NCBI GenBank assembly: GCA_934487205.1
Contig: CAKSRS010000046.1
Span: forward strand, 1 to 21,780
Direction: 5' to 3'
DNA length: 21,780 nt
Origin: an uncultured Clostridia bacterium
GTDB lineage: Bacteria > Bacillota > Clostridia > UBA1381
Position 1 is the first letter of the stretch, and the number at the start of each line of letters is the position of its first letter. The translations under genes were made by a program, and so were the position numbers. The notes beneath the pieces were generated by a model that saw nothing but the letters and a program-made list of their open reading frames with translations, did not search any database and was not told where the DNA came from. This document shows positions 9,121 to 15,506 of this stretch, one piece after another.

Positions 9121-9687
9121 CTATTTTTTATAGTTAATAATTGCATTTGCCAGACCTTTGCATTGGGTAAGTGCGTTAGTGTCTTCCTTCGCCGGTCTTT
9201 GTGCAGACACACCGAAATGCCCCATACCGAGCTCACTCCCGTTGCCGACCACCGTCATTCCGAGAACCATTGCGCACGATTGTATATGGTCTATGGTGCG
9301 TTCTTCGCCGCCGAATTTGCTTGCGCCGACGCTGACAGCCGCCATAGGCTTGCCGAGCCATGATTTTTCGCCGCGTATCGCGCGCGTTTTATCAAAAAAA
9401 ACCTTCAATTGCGCCGACATTGAGCCGAAATATACCGGCGAGCCGATGATTACAAAATCCGCGTCGGTGACTTTTTTATATGTATCTTCAAGCTTTGTTC
9501 CTTCATAGCATACGCGGCTGCACGGGTTTGAACAGTTTATGCAAAACGGCCATTTGGCATCGGACACGGCATCGCCGACATTTATAATCTCCGTTTCGGC
9601 ACCATCACAATGCGACAGTATCTCTTTAAGCAGATACGCCGTGTTGCCGTCGGGCGCCGGGCTTCCGTTTAATGCAACAATTTTCAT
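9121..9687 (-). CDS. Flavodoxin-family NADPH-dependent FMN reductase / iron-sulfur flavoprotein-like protein
   Basis: The 188-residue product is a flavodoxin-fold flavoprotein. The N-terminus MKIVALNGSP...GNT is the FMN phosphate loop of the NADPH-dependent FMN reductase family, and GSPVYFGSMSAQLKVFFDK is the second FMN contact typical of iron-sulfur flavoproteins. Four cysteines (49, 52, 56, 60; spacing C-x2-C-x3-C-x3-C) stand where those proteins bind a 4Fe-4S cluster, so a redox or electron-transfer role in the cytoplasm is likely. Substrate and partner cannot be read from sequence. The start is supported by GGAGTG about 6 bases upstream. It is probably transcribed alone: a terminator-like stem precedes it, and dnaG follows after a gap. 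Confidence 0.85.
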   Translation of the reverse strand: MKIVALNGSPAPDGNTAYLLKEILSHCDGAETEIINVGDAVSDAKWPFCINCSNPCSRVCYEGTKLEDTYKKVTDADFVIIGSPVYFGSMSAQLKVFFDKTRAIRGEKSWLGKPMAAVSVGASKFGGEERTIDHIQSCAMVLGMTVVGNGSELGMGHFGVSAQRPAKEDTNALTQCKGLANAIINYKK

Positions 9688-9702
9688 AAAAACACTCCAT
9701 TC

Positions 9703-9722
9703 ATTAATACTTCCATATTAAT
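9703..9722. promoter_or_regulatory. Operator-like inverted repeat before the flavoprotein gene
   Basis: ATTAATA-CTTCCA-TATTAAT is a perfect inverted repeat with 7-base arms, 16 bases upstream of the flavoprotein start codon and just before its ribosome binding site. This is a typical place for a repressor such as a MarR- or HxlR-type redox regulator. No convincing -35/-10 pair was found around it. The identity of any binder is unknown. Confidence 0.4.
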
Positions 9723-9761
9723 ATACGACCGAACCTTTGAAAAATCCTTCTTTTAAACCAA

Positions 9762-9787
9762 GAGGACCCGCCGAATTGCGAGTCCTC
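9762..9787 (-). terminator. Probable terminator after hpf
   Basis: On the minus strand GAGGACTCGC and GCGGGTCCTC form a 10-base-pair stem with one G-U pair and the loop AATTCG, about 20 bases past the hpf stop. It is followed by TTGGTTT, so the stem is strong but the U-tract poor. Confidence 0.6.
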
Positions 9788-9807
9788 GCCCACCGAAATT
9801 TATGCGG

Positions 9808-10341
9808 TCAGTCCGATGACTCGATTACCGCATAATTTCCGTCTTTTCTTTTATATACAACATTCATTTCATCTGTATCTTGATTTTTAAATACGAAAAA
9901 GCTGTGTCCGAGTAGATTCATCTGCAACACCGCCTCCTCGGCGTTCATCGGCTTTACATGAAATCTTTTCTTTTTAACAATGTTAAACTCCGAACTTTCT
10001 TCTTCATAGTCATCGCCGCTCAGCAGGATATTATCCGAAAAAGCCTCCTTTTTTGTACGTTTTTCAAGTTTCGTCTTATTACGTCTTATCTGGCGTTCTA
10101 TTATATCCACCGCCTTATCCGCTGCAGAAAATACATCGCTGTCCGTCACCTCTGCGCGGAAGATTATTCCGTCATAATATATCGTTGCTTCAATAAATTC
10201 GCTGTCCTTTACGGAACCGAGCACTATTCTTGCCTCGGGTTCGCTTTTGAAATATTTATCGAGCTTTCCGATTTTTTTCTTCACATACTCCGAATTTTTT
10301 TCATTAACCGTAAATTTTCTTCCTATGATGTTAAACTTCAT
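9808..10341 (-). CDS. hpf: Long-form ribosome hibernation promoting factor
   Basis: Long HPF (RaiA/YvyD family) binds the decoding region of 30S subunits in slow-growing or stressed cells and joins ribosomes into inactive 100S dimers. The 177 residues show the S30AE domain (about 1-100, starting MKFNIIGRKFTVNE, with DKAVDIIERQIRRNK near its end), an acidic linker (about 105-120), and the C-terminal dimerisation domain (from FHVKPMNAEEAVLQM, with LGHSFFVFKNQDTDEMNVVYKR). The start is set by AAGGGAG 8 bases upstream. The gene is monocistronic: its own promoter lies upstream, divergent from the glycosyltransferase operon, and a stem-loop follows. Its control region is unusual (entries 10367-10384 and 10389-10418). 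Confidence 0.96.
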   Translation of the reverse strand: MKFNIIGRKFTVNEKNSEYVKKKIGKLDKYFKSEPEARIVLGSVKDSEFIEATIYYDGIIFRAEVTDSDVFSAADKAVDIIERQIRRNKTKLEKRTKKEAFSDNILLSGDDYEEESSEFNIVKKKRFHVKPMNAEEAVLQMNLLGHSFFVFKNQDTDEMNVVYKRKDGNYAVIESSD

Positions 10342-10366
10342 ATGCTCATCTCCCTTTCGTACTATA

Positions 10367-10384
10367 AGAGAAATTTTATTCTCT
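10367..10384. promoter_or_regulatory. Inverted repeat at the hpf transcription start
   Basis: AGAGAA-ATTTTA-TTCTCT is a perfect inverted repeat just downstream of the hpf -10 box (10389-10394 on the minus strand). It would cover the predicted start of transcription or form a small hairpin at the 5' end of the mRNA. It could be an operator or an mRNA-stabilising structure. Confidence 0.4.
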
Positions 10385-10388
10385 ACAT

Positions 10389-10418
10389 ATTATATACCCA
10401 AAATATCACATTATAAAC
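10389..10418 (-). promoter_or_regulatory. hpf promoter, with overlapping sigma-B-like and sigma-A-like elements
   Basis: The minus strand reads GTTTAT (10413-10418), 13 bases, GGGTAT (10394-10399), close to the Bacillus sigma-B consensus GTTTAA-N12-15-GGGTAT. The same stretch holds TATAAT (10389-10394), 17 bases from a weak TTTATA -35 (10412-10417). Either or both may be used. In Bacillus subtilis the homologue yvyD is under sigma-B and sigma-H. Confidence 0.5.
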
Positions 10419-10426
10419 ATTTTTTA

Positions 10427-10455
10427 TTGAAAAAAAGGTAAAAATATGTTACAAT
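10427..10455 (+). promoter_or_regulatory. Sigma-A promoter of the GT-C glycosyltransferase pair
   Basis: TTGAAA (10427-10432), a 17-base spacer and TACAAT (10450-10455) stand 25 bases before the TTG start codon. It is divergent from the hpf promoter. Confidence 0.75.
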
Positions 10456-10479
10456 AGTAAACAATCGGAGGTGGAACAT

Positions 10480-11739
10480 TTGATTTTGATTATTTTAATT
10501 GCGGCGGCATACGCCGTCTGCGGGATTATTGTCGCGCCGTACATGAAAAAAATTTCCGCACGCACGCACAATACCGCTCTTATATTTGCCGGCGCGGTCT
10601 GCGTCAGAATTATTGCAGCTGCCGTCTATCCCGGATACAGCGTAGATATGAATTGTTTTTCGTCATGGGCGGACATCGCATACGACGGCGGGTTATATTC
10701 ATTTTACACTAACGGAATTTTTTCCGACTACCCGCCCGGATATATCTATATTTTGTATATTGTCGGATTTATAAACCATATTTTCGGATTCAATACCGCG
10801 GGTATGTATTTTGTTTTAAAAATTCCCGCAATGCTTTGTGATATTTTATGTGCGGCTCTGCTGCTGAAAACTGTGGACAAAAACAAGGCGCATGCGACTT
10901 TATGTGCGGCTTTATTACTTTTTAACCCGGCAATATTAATAAATTCCGCCGTTTGGGGACAGGTTGATTCGGTTTTTACAATATTTGTGCTTTTAACTAT
11001 GTATTTTATATATAACAAACAGCTTTATCCGGCATATTTTGCCTTTGCAGCCGCTGTATTCATCAAGCCTCAGGCACTTTTTTATATCCCCGTGGTTTTT
11101 TATGCTTTTGCGGAACAGGTTATTATGAATAATTTTTCCGTGCGCCGGCTCTTACGGCACATTGCCGCGTGTGCAGCGGCAATAATCATGATTGTGCTGC
11201 TTGCACTGCCGTTTAATATTTCGGCTGTTATTTCGCAATACCGCGATACGATAGGCTCATACAATTTTGCATCGGTAAATGCATACAATCTATGGACGGC
11301 GCTGGGATTGAACTGGCACAAGCCGAATGCCGCCGTCACCGCTTTGGGATATGCTTTTATCATTATGATTGTTGCGGTTTCCGCATATATCTATTTCCGA
11401 AAAAAAGCTGATAACCGCTGTTTTTTCGTCTCGGCGTTTATATGTTTTTCGACATTTATGCTGTCGATTAAAATGCATGACAGATATGCATATCCCGCAA
11501 TTTTACTGATGCTTTTTTCCTATGCCTTGTCCGAAAACAAGAACGAGCTTTGGCTGTTTCTGGGAATTACATTTTTCCAGTTCATTAATGCCGCACATGT
11601 CCTGTTTTACTACGATGCGGAAACATATTACAGCACATCATTCGGAACAGTTGCAATCTGCATAAGTATTGCGGCAACCGTATTTTTTGCAGTTATGTGG
11701 GCATATACCCTGAAACAGAAAGGAATTTACAAAAAATGA
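10480..11739 (+). CDS. Gpi18-like GT-C mannosyltransferase, polytopic membrane protein
   Basis: A 419-residue membrane protein of the GT-C superfamily, closest in motifs to the Gpi18-related mannosyltransferases (COG5542). Such enzymes transfer a sugar from a polyprenyl-phosphate carrier on the outer face of the membrane. Visible: a first helix at the extreme N-terminus, an acidic motif YSVDMNCFSSW (Asp about 56) in the first outer loop, DYPPGY (about 83-88), NPAILINSAVWGQVDS in the middle, and KMHDRYAYP late, all typical of this group, with about ten hydrophobic segments. I prefer the TTG at 10480: GGAGGTGG (10467-10474) sits 5 bases before it, whereas a GTG at 10471 lies inside that site. 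The stop overlaps the next start (ATGA), so the two enzymes are made together. Sugar and acceptor are not shown by sequence. Confidence 0.8.
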   Translation: MILIILIAAAYAVCGIIVAPYMKKISARTHNTALIFAGAVCVRIIAAAVYPGYSVDMNCFSSWADIAYDGGLYSFYTNGIFSDYPPGYIYILYIVGFINHIFGFNTAGMYFVLKIPAMLCDILCAALLLKTVDKNKAHATLCAALLLFNPAILINSAVWGQVDSVFTIFVLLTMYFIYNKQLYPAYFAFAAAVFIKPQALFYIPVVFYAFAEQVIMNNFSVRRLLRHIAACAAAIIMIVLLALPFNISAVISQYRDTIGSYNFASVNAYNLWTALGLNWHKPNAAVTALGYAFIIMIVAVSAYIYFRKKADNRCFFVSAFICFSTFMLSIKMHDRYAYPAILLMLFSYALSENKNELWLFLGITFFQFINAAHVLFYYDAETYYSTSFGTVAICISIAATVFFAVMWAYTLKQKGIYKK

Positions 11740-13394
11740 ACCGACAAAACAAACTCACCAAACAAGATGCGGTTATAATTTTTATAATCACCTTAATTTA
11801 TGCCGCAATTGCATTTTATAACCTCGGCGACAGGCATGCACCGCAGACATATATTCATCTGACGCCCGAATCCGATGTATCAATCGACCTCGGTAAAAAC
11901 ACCGAAATATCGTCCTTTAAACTGTACTTAGGCGCGCGCGAAATGTCGGAAGAACAATATTTGTCAATGACAATATCGGACGAAAACGGCGCGGAAGTTT
12001 ACACCTCAGACATGGATTACGGAACGGTATTCTGCTGGTCGGAAATTAATGACGTAAACGCCGTCGGCAGACACATCACGCTCTCGTCAAGCAGAAATTT
12101 ATACATTTCGGAACTCGGAATATTCGGCGGCGGTGAATTGATTTCACCCGTAACCTTCCCGTCACAGCTGTTCGACGAACAGTCGCTTATTCCCGATAAT
12201 ATTTCCTACAGAAATGGCACATACTTTGATGAAATATATCACGCCCGCACCGGTTATGAATTTGTCAATCGTCTGCACGTGTACGAATGGACGCACCCGC
12301 CCCTCGGAAAACTTTTTATTTCCCTGGGAATAAAACTTTTCGGCATGACTCCGTTCGGCTGGCGCGTCGTCGGTACGGTTTTCGGAATTTTTATGATTCC
12401 CGCAATTTATATTTTCCTCAAAAAGATGTTCGGCATGACATGGATATGCGTATGCGGCACGCTGTTATTTACCTTTGACTTCATGCATTTCGCGCAGACG
12501 CGAATTGCCACAATCGACGTATATGTGACATTTTTTATAATGCTCATGTATCTGTTTATGTACAAATTTTATGCGTTGGATTTTGCGGCAATGCCGTACA
12601 AAAACGTAATTTCGCCGCTGATTCCGTGTGGAATTATGACGGGTTTTGCAATTTCATGCAAATGGACGGGCATATATGCCGCCGTCGGACTTGCAATTTT
12701 ATTCTTCACGACATTTGCGCGCATGCGGCGCGAAAATAACGACATGTTCAATAAGACTTGTGCAAAAACAATATTTTTGTGCGTTTTGCTATTCGGAATT
12801 GTGCCTGTTATTATATACACGCTTTCCTACATTCCATTCATGCGCTGTAACGGCGGCGGACTTTCCGCAATGCTGCAAAATCAGGTTGATATGCTGACTT
12901 ATCACGGAAAAACCGTCGTAAATTCCACGCATGCATATTCATCACCGTGGTACAAATGGCCGATAGATTGCCGCCCCATTTGGTATTACACGGGCGAGAA
13001 CGGCACCCGAACCGAAAACATAAACTCCTTCGGGAATCCCGCAGTATGGTGGGCGGGGATTGCAGCGTTTTTCTACTGCCTGTACGACGCAATCCGCAGC
13101 AAAAACAAAAATGCACGTTTTCTGGTTATTGCATATTTGTCACAGCTTGTACCGTGGATTCCCGTTACAAGAATAACGTTTATTTACCACTATTTCCCGT
13201 GCGTGCCGTTTATTGTTCTGATGATTTGCCATACCGCATACAGAACAAAGAGAAAAAAATCTCTTATCGGTTTGACCGTGCTTGCAATTATACTCTTTGC
13301 CGCATTTTATCCCGTAATTTCGGGATATCCCGTGCCGAATGATTACGTAATGCATTTTCTGCGCTGGTTCCCTTCGTGGCAGCTGGCGCGCTGA
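11736..13394 (+). CDS. PMT-family (GT39) protein O-mannosyltransferase-like, phospholipid carrier-dependent glycosyltransferase
   Basis: The 552-residue product has the hallmarks of protein O-mannosyltransferases: after the first helix (about 11-30), an outer loop with the catalytic YFDEIYHA (Asp165-Glu166) and THPPLGK (186-192), a series of membrane helices, then SPWYKWPID...IWYY (about 400-420) and four last helices, as in the PMT C-terminal four-helix domain. Between helix 1 and the catalytic motif lies an unusual insert of about 95 residues (VSIDLG...ISELGIFGG, about 48-132) that reads like a discoidin/F5-8 type C fold. No MIR domain is present. The family moves mannose from polyprenyl-phosphate-mannose to serine or threonine of exported proteins. 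The start ATG overlaps the stop of the upstream gene, with AAAGGA 9-14 bases upstream. Confidence 0.85.
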   Translation: MNRQNKLTKQDAVIIFIITLIYAAIAFYNLGDRHAPQTYIHLTPESDVSIDLGKNTEISSFKLYLGAREMSEEQYLSMTISDENGAEVYTSDMDYGTVFCWSEINDVNAVGRHITLSSSRNLYISELGIFGGGELISPVTFPSQLFDEQSLIPDNISYRNGTYFDEIYHARTGYEFVNRLHVYEWTHPPLGKLFISLGIKLFGMTPFGWRVVGTVFGIFMIPAIYIFLKKMFGMTWICVCGTLLFTFDFMHFAQTRIATIDVYVTFFIMLMYLFMYKFYALDFAAMPYKNVISPLIPCGIMTGFAISCKWTGIYAAVGLAILFFTTFARMRRENNDMFNKTCAKTIFLCVLLFGIVPVIIYTLSYIPFMRCNGGGLSAMLQNQVDMLTYHGKTVVNSTHAYSSPWYKWPIDCRPIWYYTGENGTRTENINSFGNPAVWWAGIAAFFYCLYDAIRSKNKNARFLVIAYLSQLVPWIPVTRITFIYHYFPCVPFIVLMICHTAYRTKRKKSLIGLTVLAIILFAAFYPVISGYPVPNDYVMHFLRWFPSWQLAR

Positions 13395-13407
13395 CGGAAG
13401 AATTGCA

Positions 13408-13430
13408 ACAATTTACAGTATTTTGCAGCA
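13408..13430 (+). promoter_or_regulatory. Element shared with the gltA promoter, upstream of icd
   Basis: ACAATTT, five bases, ATTTTGCA. The same pattern with the same spacing occurs at 17794-17816 over the gltA promoter; the two 23-base stretches agree at 18 positions. Here it lies 22 bases upstream of the icd -35 box. GCAACAATTT is also repeated at 13405-13414 and 13428-13437. A common regulator of the two 2-oxoglutarate-forming genes is a reasonable inference. Confidence 0.4.
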
Positions 13431-13452
13431 ACAATTTTGTACAGAATTTTAA

Positions 13453-13481
13453 TTGCCAAAACGGCGCGTTTATGATAAAAT
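13453..13481 (+). promoter_or_regulatory. Sigma-A promoter of icd-tcdA
   Basis: TTGCCA (13453-13458), a 17-base spacer and TAAAAT (13476-13481) lie 37 bases before the icd start codon. The spacer contains the small inverted repeat AAACG-GCG-CGTTT (13459-13471). Confidence 0.7.
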
Positions 13482-13489
13482 AATCATAA
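13470..13489. promoter_or_regulatory. Operator-like palindrome over the icd -10 box
   Basis: TTATGAT-AAAATA-ATCATAA is a perfect inverted repeat with 7-base arms that spans the -10 box and the expected transcription start. A bound repressor there would block polymerase. The binder is unknown. Confidence 0.5.
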
Positions 13490-13518
13490 GTACAATTTTT
13501 TATACAAGGAGAAAAACA

Positions 13519-14730
13519 ATGGCTAAGATTTCTATGAAAACACCGCTTGTCGAAATGGACGGCGACGAGATGACAAGAATTATATGGCAGATGATAAAGG
13601 ATATACTTATTCTGCCGTATGTTGATTTAAAAAGCGAGTATTATGATTTGGGACTCGAGCACCGCAACGAAACCGATGACCGCGTAACGGTTGAATCTGC
13701 CGAGGCAACAAAAAAATACGGTGTTGCCGTAAAATGTGCTACAATTACTCCGAATGCGGCAAGAATGGGTGAATATAATCTTAAAGAGATGTGGAAATCC
13801 CCCAACGGCACAATCCGCGCCATACTGGACGGAACGGTTTTCCGTACACCGATTATCGTAAAGGGCATCACGCCGTATATCCCGACATGGACAAAGCCAA
13901 TCACCATCGCGCGTCATGCATACGGCGACATTTACAAAAACACCGAAATGCAGGTTAAAGACGGTTCAAAATGCGAGCTTGTATGCACCGATAAAGACGG
14001 AAACGAAACACGCAGTCTTATCCATGAATTTAAGGGAACGGACGGAATTATTCAGGGACTTCATAACAAAGACGATTCCATAGCAAGCTTTGCACGTTGC
14101 TGTTTCAATTTTGCTCTTGACACAAAACAGGATATATGGTTCGCAACAAAAGACACTATTTCCAAAAAATATGACCACCATTTTAAGGATATTTTTGCGG
14201 AAATTTTCGAAAATGAATACAAAGAGCGTTTTGACAAAGCGGGAATTGAGTATTTTTATACTCTTATTGATGACGCCGTTGCACGCGTTATCCGTTCAAA
14301 CGGCGGATATATCTGGGCATGCAAAAACTACGACGGCGATGTTATGAGCGACATGGTTGCAACCGCTTACGGAAGTCTTGCCATGATGACGTCGGTACTC
14401 GTTTCCCCCGACGGAATTTACGAATATGAGGCGGCGCACGGTACCGTGCAGAGACACTACTACAAGCATTTAAAGGGTGAAGAAACTTCGACAAACAGCG
14501 TTGCAACATTATTTGCATGGACGGGCGCTTTAAGAAAGCGCGGTGAGCTTGATGATACTCCCGAACTTTGCCGATTTGCCGATATGCTCGAAAAGGCAAC
14601 TATTGACACAATCGAAGGCGGCATTATGACAGGCGATTTATACCTTCTCTCAACCCTTCCGAACAAGAAAAAAGTCAACACGGAAGAATTTTTGCTCGCA
14701 GTAAACGAAACACTTAAAACATTATTATAA
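13519..14730 (+). CDS. icd: NADP-dependent isocitrate dehydrogenase, eukaryotic-type subfamily
   Basis: Oxidatively decarboxylates isocitrate to 2-oxoglutarate with NADP. The 403 residues belong to the homodimeric subfamily that includes human IDH1/IDH2 and Thermotoga IDH rather than the Escherichia coli type. Substrate-site residues fall at the human IDH1 numbers: KSPNGT with Ser94, Arg100, Arg109, and Arg132 in TIARHAYGD. Further conserved blocks are LIDDAVA, WACKNYDGDVMSD, EAAHGTV and ETSTN. I chose the ATG at 13519 because AAGGAG lies 7-8 bases upstream and the 22 codons before it overlap the promoter. tcdA follows after 2 bases. With citrate synthase (16381-17745) it probably serves an incomplete oxidative TCA branch to glutamate. 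Confidence 0.95.
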   Translation: MAKISMKTPLVEMDGDEMTRIIWQMIKDILILPYVDLKSEYYDLGLEHRNETDDRVTVESAEATKKYGVAVKCATITPNAARMGEYNLKEMWKSPNGTIRAILDGTVFRTPIIVKGITPYIPTWTKPITIARHAYGDIYKNTEMQVKDGSKCELVCTDKDGNETRSLIHEFKGTDGIIQGLHNKDDSIASFARCCFNFALDTKQDIWFATKDTISKKYDHHFKDIFAEIFENEYKERFDKAGIEYFYTLIDDAVARVIRSNGGYIWACKNYDGDVMSDMVATAYGSLAMMTSVLVSPDGIYEYEAAHGTVQRHYYKHLKGEETSTNSVATLFAWTGALRKRGELDDTPELCRFADMLEKATIDTIEGGIMTGDLYLLSTLPNKKKVNTEEFLLAVNETLKTLL

Positions 14731-14732
14731 TT

Positions 14733-15431
14733 ATGGACAGATTTAAACGCACGGAAATTTTAATAGGCAAACCTGCGCTCGATAAGCTTGCACAGGCAAA
14801 AGTTATCGTATTCGGTGTCGGCGGTGTCGGTTCATTTGTGTGCGAAGCGCTTGCGCGCGGCGGCATCGGTAATTTAACCATTGTTGACAACGACTCGGTC
14901 GCAGAATCGAACATAAACCGTCAGCTTATCGCAATGACCTCAACGGTCGGACAGGCAAAGGTTCATGTTATGGCACAGCGCATTGCAGACATAAATCCCG
15001 ATTGCAATATCACACCGCTGCAACGTTTCTACACCCGTGACCGCGAAATTGACCTTTCGGAATATGATTACATCATTGACGCGATTGACACGGTTTCGTC
15101 CAAGCTCACACTCGCGGAAGAAGCGTCAAGGCTGAACATACCGATTATCAGCTGCATGGGTACCGGGAACAAGCTTGACCCAACGCAGTTTGAAATAGCA
15201 GACATCAACAAAACATCGGTATGCCCGCTGGCACGCGTTATGCGCCACGAATTGAAAGCGCGCGGCATAAAAAAACTGAAGGTTTTATATTCCAAAGAAC
15301 CGGCAATGAAACCGGCTGAATGTATAAATGAAAATCCGACAAAACGGCAGACACCGGGGAGTGTTTCCTTCGTCCCCCCCGTTGCCGGAATGATTATCGC
15401 CGGAGAAGTTATAAAAGATATAATGAAATAG
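14733..15431 (+). CDS. tcdA: tRNA threonylcarbamoyladenosine dehydratase (TcdA/CsdL family)
   Basis: An E1-like ThiF-fold enzyme that uses ATP to cyclise the N6-threonylcarbamoyl group of A37 in ANN-decoding tRNAs (t6A to ct6A). The 232 residues show the N-terminal RFKRTEILIG, the nucleotide loop GVGGVGS (28-34), IVDNDSVAESNINRQ with the E1-type Asp and Arg, IDAIDTV, and the C-terminal RQTPGSVSFVPPVAGM typical of TcdA rather than ThiF or MoeB. No CxxC zinc pairs are seen. The start lies 2 bases after the icd stop with no evident Shine-Dalgarno sequence, so translation probably depends on ribosomes finishing icd. No functional link to icd is known to me. A terminator follows. Confidence 0.92.
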   Translation: MDRFKRTEILIGKPALDKLAQAKVIVFGVGGVGSFVCEALARGGIGNLTIVDNDSVAESNINRQLIAMTSTVGQAKVHVMAQRIADINPDCNITPLQRFYTRDREIDLSEYDYIIDAIDTVSSKLTLAEEASRLNIPIISCMGTGNKLDPTQFEIADINKTSVCPLARVMRHELKARGIKKLKVLYSKEPAMKPAECINENPTKRQTPGSVSFVPPVAGMIIAGEVIKDIMK

Positions 15432-15448
15432 TATTTTTCTCCAGCAAA

Positions 15449-15489
15449 AAAACAGGCCGCAACAAAAATATTTTGACGCAGCCTGTTTT
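15449..15489. terminator. Bidirectional intrinsic terminator between tcdA and the amine-oxidase-N domain gene
   Basis: AAAACAGGC and GCCTGTTTT form a 9-base-pair stem, extended inward by GC/GC across one mismatch. On the plus strand it runs into TTTTAATTTTT; on the minus strand the complement of the A-run at 15446-15452 supplies a U-tract. It serves both convergent transcripts. Confidence 0.85.
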
Positions 15490-15506
15490 AATTTTTCAAT
15501 ATAAAA

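Noticed and set aside
10471..10479. GTG as start of the Gpi18-like gene
   Set aside because: It lies within the Shine-Dalgarno GGAGGTGG itself; the TTG at 10480 has proper spacing.
13453..13518. 22-codon N-terminal extension of icd
   Set aside because: It overlaps the promoter and palindrome, and the family starts at the ATG at 13519.
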